A stretch of DNA of 64,000 nt from Pseudalkalibacillus hwajinpoensis (GCF_015234585.1 NZ_JADFCM010000001.1:186001-250000), one strand, 5' to 3'; positions 27,436 through 34,836 are shown, counted from the stretch's first letter. A program made the numbers and translations. The notes: generated by a model not told the origin, from the sequence alone.

Positions 27436-28291
27436 TCAAGCGAATCAATTGCGTGAAGAAGTGAAACGTCGCCTTCATTCTGGTTCAAATAATCGAAAAA
27501 CAAAAGTGATCGCTGTGACAAGTGGAAAAGGCGGCGTTGGAAAGTCAAATGTATCGCTTAATTTTGCCCTTAGTCTTGTTGCGTTAAATAAAAAAGTGGT
27601 GATTTTTGATTTAGATGTCGGTATGGCGAACCTTGATGTGCTGATGGGGGTTACGCCGAAAGAAACCATTATGACGATGCTTGAGAAACAGCTATCACTT
27701 GATGACGTCGTTGAAACAGGCATAAATGGTCTTCAATATTTAGCAGGTGGTCATGGAATCGGCAAAATTCTTACGTTAGACGGCCAGCAATTAAATCATT
27801 TTTTTAAAGAAGTGGGTTCTCTTCAAGGCAAAGTGGATTACATTATTCTCGATACAGGCGCCGGGCTCACTTATGAAGGAATGCGGTTTCTCCAAGCGGC
27901 TGATGATGTTTTTCTTGTCATTAATCCTGAACCACCTTCGATTACAGATGGATATAGCGTGCTAAAAGCGCTCTATGAAAAAAATAAACATGCCTCTGCC
28001 AAACTGATCGTGAATCGATCCCTTACTAAGGAAGAAGCTGAACGTACGTCCCATAATTTCCAAAAAGCCTCTGTTCAGTTTTTAAATAAGTCGATTGCTT
28101 TGCTTGGGGTTATTCCGGATGATCCTTATGTGCGAAAAGCTGTGATCGCACAATCACCCTATATACTCGAATATCCAAATTCGAAAGCCGCAAAGGCAAT
28201 AGACGAATTGGTTCGATCATATTTAAACCTTCCTTCAAATTATAAGCTTGGTGTAAAAGGATTTCTAACAAAGATGCTGTTTCATAAATAA
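27428..28291 (+). CDS. flhG: FlhG (YlxH) MinD-like ATPase
   Basis: 287 residues with the deviant Walker A 'VTSGKGGVGKSNVSLNFAL' and 'VVIFDLDVGMANLDVLMG' of the MinD/ParA family, and the later 'NPEPPSITDGYSVLKALYEK'. FlhG stimulates FlhF GTPase and limits or spaces flagella. It begins eight bases inside the end of flhF. The C-terminal part contains a basic tail likely to support membrane binding. sigD follows. Confidence 0.95.
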   Translation: MADQANQLREEVKRRLHSGSNNRKTKVIAVTSGKGGVGKSNVSLNFALSLVALNKKVVIFDLDVGMANLDVLMGVTPKETIMTMLEKQLSLDDVVETGINGLQYLAGGHGIGKILTLDGQQLNHFFKEVGSLQGKVDYIILDTGAGLTYEGMRFLQAADDVFLVINPEPPSITDGYSVLKALYEKNKHASAKLIVNRSLTKEEAERTSHNFQKASVQFLNKSIALLGVIPDDPYVRKAVIAQSPYILEYPNSKAAKAIDELVRSYLNLPSNYKLGVKGFLTKMLFHK

Positions 28292-28321
28292 GTGGGAAGA
28301 ATTTTTCAGGTGGTGAACTTC

Positions 28322-29107
28322 ATGAAACCCAAAATGGATAAACAGACAATCGAATATTGGAGAGCATGGAAAGAGGAGAAGAATGAAGAGGCTGGTAACA
28401 AATTGATTGCCCTTTATCGTCCGCTCGTTGATTTCGCTGTACAGCGCTATGCGGCAGCTCTTCCGTCATCCGTTCAGCGTGATGATCTTAATAGTTTCGC
28501 GTATCAAGGGCTTCTTGACGCACTTGAAAAATTCGAGCCAGAACGTGATTTGAAATTTGAAACTTATGCCAGCTGGCGTATTAAAGGGGCCATCATTGAT
28601 GGGCTTAGGCAGAATGATTGGGTGCCACGCTCCGTTCGTGACAAAGCACGTAAAATTGAAGAAGCCTACGCTGCTTTAGAACAGCAAAATCAAACGTCAA
28701 GCAGCGACCATGATGTAGCAGAGTATCTTGGTATGACAATTGAAGAAGTACAGCGAGTGATTCAAGATGCTTCTCTGTCTACAATGGTTTCCGTAGACGA
28801 GCCCGTGCACGATGACGATCAGCAGCAAATTGAGCGTTATAGTGTAATTGAAAATGAGCAAGCTGATTTACCAGAAAAGCATTTGCACAAACATTTTATT
28901 AAAGAATTACTAGCTGAAACGATTGAACGTCTACCTGAGAAAGAAAAACTTGTTGTCTCTCTTGTTTATTTTGAGGAATTAACACTTACAGAGATTGCGA
29001 GAATCTTAGGTTTATCGACAAGCCGAATTTCGCAACTACACTCGAGAGCGCTCCTTCGGATGAAGGGTGTCCTCCGAGCTAATAAAGAACACGTTCAATC
29101 AATGTAA
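28322..29107 (+). CDS. sigD: Sigma-D (FliA) flagellar sigma factor
   Basis: 261 residues from ATG 28322 preceded by AGGTGGTGA; an upstream in-frame GTG at 28292 abuts the flhG stop and lacks a site. Regions 2 ('DALEKFEPERDLKFETYASW', 'RIKGAIIDGLRQNDWVPRSV'), 3 and 4 ('LTLTEIARILGLSTSRISQL') are all present, so it is a full sigma-28. It should read late genes such as flgM-flgL through the site at 3203. In B. subtilis chemotaxis genes lie between flhG and sigD; none are here. Confidence 0.96.
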   Translation: MKPKMDKQTIEYWRAWKEEKNEEAGNKLIALYRPLVDFAVQRYAAALPSSVQRDDLNSFAYQGLLDALEKFEPERDLKFETYASWRIKGAIIDGLRQNDWVPRSVRDKARKIEEAYAALEQQNQTSSSDHDVAEYLGMTIEEVQRVIQDASLSTMVSVDEPVHDDDQQQIERYSVIENEQADLPEKHLHKHFIKELLAETIERLPEKEKLVVSLVYFEELTLTEIARILGLSTSRISQLHSRALLRMKGVLRANKEHVQSM

Positions 29108-29121
29108 TCGGAGTGATTTCC

Positions 29122-29559
29122 ATGTATCCATTCATCTTTATAAGTATTGCCCTTCATCTCGTGAGCTTTCTATGTATTGTTCTCTTGTTTCTAAAGCAAA
29201 CGAAGAGTTCAGACGTAAGTGAAGAGATCGCTACGGGTATGGAAGTGTATATTGAACAGCTAGAGGAAGAAAATGATCGACTGATGACTGAGGTGAAATC
29301 TTACGTCGATAAACGTGAAAACCAGCTTGATACGCGCCTTCGTGTGTTAGAACATGGGAAGACTGTATCGCATGAGGTGGAGGAGCAAAGAAAGCCGGTC
29401 ATCATCCAGCACCCTTCAGCTAACAACGAACGCAATCAAAAAGCTCTTCAGCTTCATTCACAGGGTTTTTCGGTGACGGATATTGCAAGAATCCTTAATT
29501 GCGGTGTCGGCGAAGTTGAGCTGATTGTAAATATTCACGGAAGGTCTGAACAGCGATGA
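29122..29559 (+). CDS. SwrB-like membrane-anchored protein
   Basis: 145 residues: an N-terminal membrane helix (about 2-23), a charged coiled-coil region (about 35-85), and a C-terminal helix-turn-helix-like motif ('ALQLHSQGFSVTDIARILNC'). B. subtilis SwrB has the same layout and follows sigD; it promotes activation of the export gate. The ATG at 29122 has GGAG eight bases upstream. Similarity is of architecture and place, so the name is tentative. The next gene starts within its stop codon. Confidence 0.68.
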   Translation: MYPFIFISIALHLVSFLCIVLLFLKQTKSSDVSEEIATGMEVYIEQLEEENDRLMTEVKSYVDKRENQLDTRLRVLEHGKTVSHEVEEQRKPVIIQHPSANNERNQKALQLHSQGFSVTDIARILNCGVGEVELIVNIHGRSEQR

Positions 29560-29993
29560 AAATTCAGCAGCATGGCCAAACGTCACTGGACTCTTTAAAA
29601 ATGGATCTCCCAAAAGGTAACAAGCAGGTAGCGTTTCAATCGGTGATTCAGGAAGCATCAAAGGAACTGAAGGGAGCAGAACTAAAGCGACTGCTACAGC
29701 AAATTGATCGTCAGGGGGAGCTGCTTGGAAAGGAACGAACGTTTCAGAACTTATCGGCATACAAGCGAATGGTGAAACAGTTTCTTGAGGAAGCAGTAAG
29801 TCAGGGGCTAACGCTATCAGAGAAAAACAGCATGGACCATTATGGAAGAAATCGAACGTATAAGCTTGTGGAAACAGTAGAGAACAAGCTGGTTGAACTG
29901 CAAGAAGAGATGAGAGAAAAAGAGAAGAATGGAATGACCTTATTATCGCTTGTTGGTGAAATAAAGGGACTACTTGTTGATCTTTCTCTCTAG
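29556..29993 (+). CDS. YaaR-like DUF327 protein
   Basis: 145 residues, all helical, with the YaaR/DUF327 pattern: 'LLQQIDRQGELLGKERTFQN', 'YKRMVKQFLEEAV', 'YGRNRTYKLVETVENKLVEL' and the end 'LVGEIKGLLVDLSL'. B. subtilis yaaR lies near yaaQ and tmk, far from flagellar genes. Here it overlaps the SwrB-like gene by four bases and ends the flagellar run, suggesting a link to motility in this organism. Function unknown. Confidence 0.78.
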   Translation: MKIQQHGQTSLDSLKMDLPKGNKQVAFQSVIQEASKELKGAELKRLLQQIDRQGELLGKERTFQNLSAYKRMVKQFLEEAVSQGLTLSEKNSMDHYGRNRTYKLVETVENKLVELQEEMREKEKNGMTLLSLVGEIKGLLVDLSL

Positions 29994-30030
29994 TTCAAAC
30001 GACCCACCTAAAAAAGGAAGTATTGACTCA

Positions 30031-30059
30031 TGGTCATTTGCATGAGTTTTTTCTATAAT
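30031..30059 (+). promoter_or_regulatory. Possible sigma-A promoter of the split sigma operon
   Basis: TGGTCA at 30031-30036, 17 bases, then consensus TATAAT at 30054-30059. It overlaps an inverted repeat (ACTCATG 30026-30032 and CATGAGT 30041-30047), which could be an operator or a weak terminator for the flagellar run followed by six Ts. The next gene starts 90 bases downstream. Confidence 0.48.
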
Positions 30060-30149
30060 TAAAATAAGAACATACGTTCGAAATGATGGTTGTGATTTCT
30101 TGCTTTCAGGATACTTTCATTCCTACAGACAGAGAAAGGAGAGGTGAGG

Positions 30150-30710
30150 ATGAAGAATGGATGCCGTTTAACAAATGAGATGTATGATGATTTAAAAGGA
30201 AATCTCCTATTTAAGTCATTCATTCAAGAAGAGAAGCATTGGACAAGTTTTATGGAGGCATATGTATCAGAGGATCGTGAGGCGGTAAATAAGCTCAATT
30301 CACTTTTTCAAAAGTACTATACAGAAATTCGTTTTATTGCTTACGTCACGAAGCTGATTCGCTACACGGCCATCAACTTTGACCGAAAGCGAAGACTTGG
30401 GCACCTTCGCTTTCCTCTTATGCTCGATCAGCATGTAGGTATGTCTGGTGATGCCTGGATTGATTTTATTGAAAGTACGGAAACGTGTGGTGAAACGAAT
30501 TCATTTGCAGAAAGCTTTCAGCAGAAATCACTTTATTTAGGATATACCCGATTAACGCCAAAACAGAAGGAAGTTCTTGAACTTTTTTACCGATTTGAAG
30601 CTTCTGATACGGACATTGCAAAAATGGCAGGGATTTCTCAGCAGGCAGCGAGCAGAAGGCGAAAACGTGCGCTTGAGAAGCTAAGAGAAGCAGGAAAGGA
30701 GGGGGGATAA
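30150..30710 (+). CDS. SigO (YvrI)-like sigma factor subunit
   Basis: 186 residues from ATG 30150 (AAAGGAGAGG upstream). Its C-terminal part is a clear sigma region 4 ('LTPKQKEVLELFYRFEASDT', 'DIAKMAGISQQAASRRRKRA'), but a complete region 2 is not visible; the N-terminal half is a helical stretch unlike normal sigma-70 proteins. With a YvrJ-like and an RsoA-like gene following at once, this matches the B. subtilis SigO-RsoA type system, where region 4 and region 2 functions lie on separate proteins. In B. subtilis SigO responds to acid stress; the stimulus here is unknown. Confidence 0.72.
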   Translation: MKNGCRLTNEMYDDLKGNLLFKSFIQEEKHWTSFMEAYVSEDREAVNKLNSLFQKYYTEIRFIAYVTKLIRYTAINFDRKRRLGHLRFPLMLDQHVGMSGDAWIDFIESTETCGETNSFAESFQQKSLYLGYTRLTPKQKEVLELFYRFEASDTDIAKMAGISQQAASRRRKRALEKLREAGKEGG

Positions 30711-30857
30711 ATGAGCATAACTACGGTAATTAACGCCATTATTGGTGATCTTGGATTTCCGATCGTCGTTTCACTTTATTTACTCGTGCGGCTAGAAAAG
30801 AAAATTGATGATTTAACAAGTGCGGTGGCGGATCAGGAGACTGATAAGAAGGGATGA
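30711..30857 (+). CDS. YvrJ family small membrane protein
   Basis: 48 residues beginning directly after the SigO-like stop, with GGAGGGGGG just before. One membrane helix (about 7-26, 'IIGDLGFPIVVSLYLLVRLE') followed by a short charged tail. This is the YvrJ family layout. YvrJ lies in the yvrI/yvrHa neighbourhood in B. subtilis too. It looks somewhat like phage-type BhlA/UviB small membrane proteins, but no other phage gene is near. Confidence 0.75.
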   Translation: MSITTVINAIIGDLGFPIVVSLYLLVRLEKKIDDLTSAVADQETDKKG

Positions 30858-30859
30858 CT

Positions 30860-31102
30860 ATGGAGAAAAGACTATATACGCTTTTACAACAGGCAAAGCA
30901 GGAAGAGAAAGAAGGACTCGGCGCCATTATTCATCAGTTTGAAAAGAAAATTGAAGCAGAGCTCAGGCAAACTTCCCCTCAAAACAGAGATGATTTGCGT
31001 CAGGAATTAGTATTAAAAGTTCTTGAAGCGGTGGAAAAATACAATATGGAGGATGTGCCAAACTTTGAACAATTTATTGAAGATCAAAAGGGGAAGGAAT
31101 AA
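30860..31102 (+). CDS. RsoA (YvrHa)-like sigma co-factor
   Basis: 80 residues; ATG 30860 has AAGGG six bases upstream (an ATG at 30854 overlaps the yvrJ stop). The sequence has the look of a short sigma region 2 / helix-turn-helix-16 domain: 'GLGAIIHQFEKKIEAELRQT', then 'RDDLRQELVLKVLEAVEKY'. In B. subtilis RsoA pairs with SigO and supplies the -10 binding region. Size, order and pattern fit. Confidence 0.7.
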   Translation: MEKRLYTLLQQAKQEEKEGLGAIIHQFEKKIEAELRQTSPQNRDDLRQELVLKVLEAVEKYNMEDVPNFEQFIEDQKGKE

Positions 31103-31150
31103 GAAACTTTTTCCCTTTTTCTTCCGTATAAAGAGGTAGAGGTGAAGCGG

Positions 31151-31849
31151 ATGCTTAAGGTTGAAATCGAACAAGCAGGTTATGAAAAGAAAGATAGCGC
31201 CATTCGTCTGATCGAATTTGAAGTGAAAAGCGGCGAACTTCTGGGGTTATTAGGGTCAAATGGAGCTGGGAAAAGCACAACAATCAAGACGATATTAGGG
31301 CTACTGAAAGAGTGGAAAGGAAGCGTGACGTTTGAGAAAGGGTCGCGCTATGCGTATGTGCCAGAACAACCCGTCTTCTATGATAGCTTAACGCTGTGGG
31401 AGCATTTGGAGCTTGCTGCAGCGGCAGTTCTTGGAGACGAGGAATGGGAAGAGCGAGCTCAAGAGCTGATTCGCTATTTTCAACTGGAGCACGTAATCCA
31501 TAACCTACCGTCAAGCTTTTCAAAAGGAATGCGACAGAAGGTGATGCTCATAACGGCTTTTATGCTCAAGCCGGATGTTTATATCATTGATGAGCCTTTT
31601 CTTGGACTAGATCCGCGCGCTACGAAGGATTTTCTCGCGCTTATTGAAAAGGAGCGGTCTCGTGGAGCAGGTATCTTAATGTGTACGCATGTGCTTGATA
31701 CGGCAGAGCGAATTTGTGATCAATTCGTTCTGCTTGCAAACGGAACGCTTCTTGCTAAAGGTACGCTTGAAGACATGCGGGAGCAGTCAGGCGCTCGGGA
31801 AAGTTCACTTCTTGATTGTGTTGATGCCTTTATGGAGCAACGAATATGA
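31151..31849 (+). CDS. EcsA-like ABC transporter ATPase
   Basis: 232 residues with Walker A 'LGSNGAGKSTTIKTIL', signature 'SSFSKGMRQKVMLI', Walker B 'VYIIDEPFLGLDP' and H-loop 'CTHVLD'. It overlaps the following permease gene by four bases. The ATPase-plus-EcsB-like permease pair resembles B. subtilis ecsAB, which affects secretion, proteolysis and competence. No ecsC follows, and the location next to a SigO-like operon is not that of the main ecs locus, so it may be a paralogue. Confidence 0.72.
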   Translation: MLKVEIEQAGYEKKDSAIRLIEFEVKSGELLGLLGSNGAGKSTTIKTILGLLKEWKGSVTFEKGSRYAYVPEQPVFYDSLTLWEHLELAAAAVLGDEEWEERAQELIRYFQLEHVIHNLPSSFSKGMRQKVMLITAFMLKPDVYIIDEPFLGLDPRATKDFLALIEKERSRGAGILMCTHVLDTAERICDQFVLLANGTLLAKGTLEDMREQSGARESSLLDCVDAFMEQRI

Positions 31850-33087
31850 CGTCGTTCCAGCTATGGTGGCAACGCGAACGTGACGATCAGCGTTTTAAAA
31901 TCCGAGATCTTCGCTCAGCACTCGATTGGACGGTATGGCTATATATTCTTATCCCAGGTCTCGTGATTGGAGTGGCGTACTACCGCTCCTGGTGGATTCT
32001 TCCGCCTGAATGGCTCGCGGAAGTACCGGAACAGTTGGCGGTTCTGCCGTTATTTATAGTTGCAACTTTCTGGACATTACGACTGTACACAGAAGAAGCT
32101 GATCAAGTCTATTTGTTGCAAAATGTGAGTCTTATGGACGGATTAAAGAAATGGGGAATATGCTATTCTCTTCTAAAAGGACTGGTCGCGACGATCATTG
32201 GAATGACCCTTGTTTTACCCTTGCTTATTACAGGATGGGGGTGGGGCATAGAGCGATGTGCCGTCACAGGCCTATTTGTCCTTTTAGTCAGTTGGAATAT
32301 AAAAACTAGCAGGTATTTTATAGAGTTATTTGTTCCTTCTATTTGGGTGAAATGGCTCCCGATCGGTTTAGTGAACCTGATCTCGATCATCGTATTCCTT
32401 CTCATAAGTGGCATAGGATGGCGGTATGAATGGGCAGTTGCTCTTGGAGGGGGAAGTTTGCTTCTCCTTTTACTCGCTCAGTTACGAGCACGAATGAATA
32501 TGCAGGGGACTTTTTTCCATGATGTGGTGATGGAGCGCGGGCATAAGCAGAGCGTGACGAAATTTTTGATGGGGCGAGTAGGTGTTGCGCCAATGCCCCT
32601 TTTCACTCGAAAGCAGCCTATGCTTTTTAGAGGATCTAGGCGAATCAGTAAGAAAAAGTCTCCAGAAGTTAGAATGATAGACCTTTATTTAAAATGGTTA
32701 CTTCGATCAATGGGGAAGGTTCAGTACTATTTACAAGTCATTGGCTGGGGTACAGCAGCGATATTTCTGTTACCTCTTATCGTCAAAGTGGTAGTACTCC
32801 TATTTGCGCTCTATGCGCTGATTAGCCTTTCGAGGGTAGATTGGAGTGAATTCACATCTAGTAGCTACGCCAATCTATTTCAATGGCATCAATCGATCCA
32901 AGAGGAAGCGGGGAAAAAAGCATTAAAACTAGTGTCGATGCCAAGTTTTCTTCTACTGTGTATCGTGACAGGGGTTGCTTTCCCAGGTTGGCTAGGAGTT
33001 GTACTCTTTCCGCTAGGCGGATGGTTTGTATTTAAGGAGAGTCTCCAGATCGTTCATAGAAACATGCAATCACATAGAGGTTTTTAA
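31846..33087 (+). CDS. EcsB-like ABC transporter permease
   Basis: 413 residues. The N-terminus 'WQRERDDQRFKIRDLRSALD' and about eight hydrophobic segments in pairs, with basic loops, fit the EcsB family. Substrate unknown. It is translationally coupled to the ATPase before it. No periplasmic binding protein or third gene is present. After it, ywdK has a promoter of its own. Confidence 0.7.
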   Translation: MTSFQLWWQRERDDQRFKIRDLRSALDWTVWLYILIPGLVIGVAYYRSWWILPPEWLAEVPEQLAVLPLFIVATFWTLRLYTEEADQVYLLQNVSLMDGLKKWGICYSLLKGLVATIIGMTLVLPLLITGWGWGIERCAVTGLFVLLVSWNIKTSRYFIELFVPSIWVKWLPIGLVNLISIIVFLLISGIGWRYEWAVALGGGSLLLLLLAQLRARMNMQGTFFHDVVMERGHKQSVTKFLMGRVGVAPMPLFTRKQPMLFRGSRRISKKKSPEVRMIDLYLKWLLRSMGKVQYYLQVIGWGTAAIFLLPLIVKVVVLLFALYALISLSRVDWSEFTSSSYANLFQWHQSIQEEAGKKALKLVSMPSFLLLCIVTGVAFPGWLGVVLFPLGGWFVFKESLQIVHRNMQSHRGF

Positions 33088-33125
33088 TCATAAATCGAAA
33101 GGTGTATGAACAATTCGAGATTTCG

Positions 33126-33155
33126 TTGCTTCGATCAAGCGCTTTCCGCTATGAT
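33126..33155 (+). promoter_or_regulatory. Sigma-A type promoter for ywdK
   Basis: TTGCTT at 33126-33131, 18 bases, then TATGAT at 33150-33155, 33 bases before the ywdK GTG. Confidence 0.5.
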
Positions 33156-33188
33156 GGGAGAGTAGATTCAGATGAAGGAGCGGATAAT

Positions 33189-33560
33189 GTGATAAAGGTA
33201 TTTTTAATTATTGGTGCGATTAATGCTGCACTTGCAGTTGGACTGGGCGCATTTGGGGCACATGGATTAGAAGGAAGACTATCAGAAAAAATGCTAGAGA
33301 CGTTTAAAACCGGTGTACAATACCACATGTATCACGCTCTTGGTTTAGTTGGTGTAGCCATTGCTGCTGACAAGCTTCAATCAGCAGGGCTCATGCAATG
33401 GGCTGGATGGCTCATGTTTGCTGGGATCGTCCTCTTTTCCGGAAGCTTGTACGTGCTTAGCTTGAGCGGAATTAAGATCCTTGGTGCAATTACTCCACTA
33501 GGCGGCGTCGCGTTTATTACAGCCTGGATTTTAGTTGTTGTAGCTGCGTTTAAGGCGTAG
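33189..33560 (+). CDS. ywdK: YwdK (DUF423) membrane protein
   Basis: 123 residues from GTG 33189 with AAGGAG eight bases upstream. Four membrane helices; the family motif 'LGAFGAHGLEGRLSEKMLET' followed by 'GVQYHMYHALGLV' is clear. DUF423 proteins have no proven role. In B. subtilis ywdK sits next to ywdL (gerQ); gerQ is also next here, but convergent, with a repeat array between them. It opens a stretch with B. subtilis ywd-ywj gene order. Confidence 0.87.
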   Translation: MIKVFLIIGAINAALAVGLGAFGAHGLEGRLSEKMLETFKTGVQYHMYHALGLVGVAIAADKLQSAGLMQWAGWLMFAGIVLFSGSLYVLSLSGIKILGAITPLGGVAFITAWILVVVAAFKA

Positions 33561-33633
33561 AGGTGCGGCGGTTGATGGTTTGGAGGTGCCTGTCACCGCC
33601 CGCTATTTGTCGAACCGTGGCAGGCCGGTGCGG

Positions 33634-33727
33634 TTTATTGGCCAAAATTTCAGGATATTGGCCAAAAACTGATTATATTGGCCAAAATCAAAATATATTA
33701 GCCAAATTCCATTTTTATTGGCCAAAA
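33634..33727. repeat. Array A: five ATTGGCCAAA-type units at a 20-bp period
   Basis: Core units start at 33637, 33657, 33677, 33697 and 33717, an exact 20-bp spacing. Four cores read ATTGGCCAAAA and one ATTAGCCAAAT. The core holds the palindrome TTGGCCAA; the nine bases between cores are AT-rich and vary. It lies between convergent ywdK and gerQ. The period is not a multiple of three, so it does not encode a protein repeat. A second array of the same design is at 63448-63538. Confidence 0.92.
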
Positions 33728-33729
33728 CA

Positions 33730-33757
33730 AAAAGCTGCCGGAAATCCGGCAGCTTTT
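33730..33757. terminator. Bidirectional terminator between ywdK and gerQ
   Basis: A perfect 12-bp stem (33730-33741 and 33746-33757) with loop AAAT, A-run on the left and T-run on the right. It ends gerQ on the minus strand and can end read-through of array A on the plus strand. Confidence 0.92.
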
Positions 33758-33767
33758 TGTATACCCG

Positions 33768-34214
33768 CTAACGCGGAGAATATTGCGTCGTTTGTTGAAG
33801 AGGGTAGTTGTATTCAAGCTCTTCATCAAATGTAATATAGTCCAAATAAACCATGAGTAGAATATACCGCTTGCCTGTTTGAGGATCGGATAGAATAATA
33901 TGATCTCTTCCGGCTGCTTCTACAATTCCTTTAAATACTTTGGCGTTCCATTTCTCATTGTTCTCGAAAGTCATGTACACGGTGGCGATTTTTCCAAGGT
34001 TTAGGCGCAGGATGTTTTCAATGTATGATTGCTCGACGGGTAGCTGTCCTGGAAAGCCTCCGCCTCCCTGTGTTGATGCTCCCTGAACCTGCTGGCCTTG
34101 AGGATAGCCTGAAGGATACTGTGCCATCTGTCCGCCTTGCCCTTGCTGCGGCATTTGACCATAGCCGCCCACCTGGTTTTGTGACGGTGAAGTGTTCCAG
34201 TATTGATTGTTCAT
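33768..34214 (-). CDS. gerQ: GerQ spore coat protein
   Basis: 148 residues: a Gln/Gly/Pro-rich N-terminal half and a conserved C-terminal domain ('LPVEQSYIENILRLNLGKIA', 'GRDHIILSDPQTGKRYILLM', 'DYITFDEELEYNYPL'). GerQ is an inner-coat protein needed for CwlJ to act in germination, and it is crosslinked by transglutaminase. AAGGAGG stands six bases before the ATG at 34214 (one codon earlier is also ATG). It follows cwlJ by 23 bases; the pair probably shares the promoter at 34738. Confidence 0.94.
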   Translation of the reverse strand: MNNQYWNTSPSQNQVGGYGQMPQQGQGGQMAQYPSGYPQGQQVQGASTQGGGGFPGQLPVEQSYIENILRLNLGKIATVYMTFENNEKWNAKVFKGIVEAAGRDHIILSDPQTGKRYILLMVYLDYITFDEELEYNYPLQQTTQYSPR

Positions 34215-34237
34215 CATAACCCTCCTTAAGCATTCTC

Positions 34238-34669
34238 TTAGAAGCTGTTGTACACGTCTGCACATTCACTTTCGGTAGGCTTGTAGAAACAGTGGGATTT
34301 GAAGCGTCCTGCATTCCACTGGTTATACCACTGGTCAGGGCAGGTGCCGCCTGGTTTAAAGAACCAGAGAGAGTTGCTGGCAGGATGGTATTTCATCCCT
34401 TTGATGGCTTTGCGAGCAAGACGCTTATCTTTTTCGCGTGCTCGTTGGTAAAAGTAGCCTTTCTGAGTCGCTTCAAAACCGCCGGGATTCTGATAAACCA
34501 TGTTGTTCATCGTGTTGATGTTCTTAAAATCAAGGCATCTCACCTTTACACGGTTTACCCCTACATTGCCTACCATCAGCATACCTAACTGCCCCTCACC
34601 TTCTGCTTCTGCACGCATCAAGCGAGCCAAAAGGTTTACATCATTTTCGTTCGTCTGAATCACCGCCAT
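34238..34669 (-). CDS. cwlJ: CwlJ germination cortex hydrolase
   Basis: 143 residues of the SleB/CwlJ Hydrolase_2 domain: 'LLARLMRAEAEGEGQLGMLM' with the presumed catalytic Glu, 'NVGVNRVKVRCLDF', 'KHPASNSLWFF'-type 'KYHPASNSLWFFKPGG' and the Cys pair near the end. Without a SleB-type binding domain it is CwlJ, which is held in the coat and starts cortex lysis, for example on Ca-dipicolinate. It is the first gene of the cwlJ-gerQ unit. Confidence 0.95.
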   Translation of the reverse strand: MAVIQTNENDVNLLARLMRAEAEGEGQLGMLMVGNVGVNRVKVRCLDFKNINTMNNMVYQNPGGFEATQKGYFYQRAREKDKRLARKAIKGMKYHPASNSLWFFKPGGTCPDQWYNQWNAGRFKSHCFYKPTESECADVYNSF

Positions 34670-34737
34670 AACAACACCTCATCTCAGTTGTACCCATGTG
34701 CAAGAAGTAAGAAAGATGCCATGACTCTACGTAACTC

Positions 34738-34765
34738 ATTGTATGTACGATTTGAAGGAATATGA
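34738..34765 (-). promoter_or_regulatory. Sigma-E type promoter for cwlJ-gerQ
   Basis: On the minus strand GTCATATT is followed, after about 13 bases, by CATACAAT (34745-34738), very near the mother-cell sigma-E consensus (-35 ATA-rich, -10 CATACA-T). It is about 70 bases before the cwlJ start. B. subtilis cwlJ is also a sigma-E gene. Confidence 0.72.
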
Positions 34766-34793
34766 CTTTGACATAGACCACTCAAATACACAA

Positions 34794-34831
34794 AAAATCC
34801 CTTCAGACAATAAAGTGTCAGAAGGGATTTT
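34794..34831 (-). terminator. Terminator of hemQ
   Basis: Stem of 11 bp (34794-34804 with 34821-34831) extended by an inner GACA/TGTC after an A-A mismatch; T-run on the minus strand side just past the hemQ stop. Confidence 0.85.
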
Positions 34832-34836
34832 CTCTA

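Noticed and set aside
30026..30052. Intrinsic terminator at the end of the flagellar run
   Set aside because: The stem has only 7 AT-rich pairs and overlaps a likely promoter. Kept as a possible operator; termination is not supported.
30711..30857. Phage holin
   Set aside because: YvrJ-type proteins look like BhlA/UviB peptides, but there is no phage gene around and the sigma genes on both sides fit the SigO system.
33634..33727. CRISPR array
   Set aside because: Cores of about 11 bases and spacers of nine are far too short, and no cas gene is near. The same holds for 63445-63538.
33563..33835. A 90-codon frame running through array A with repeated YWPK / IGQN / LAK-like pieces
   Set aside because: The 20-bp step moves through all three frames, giving three different peptide words. 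It has no ribosome site and crosses a terminator. It is a by-product of the DNA repeat.
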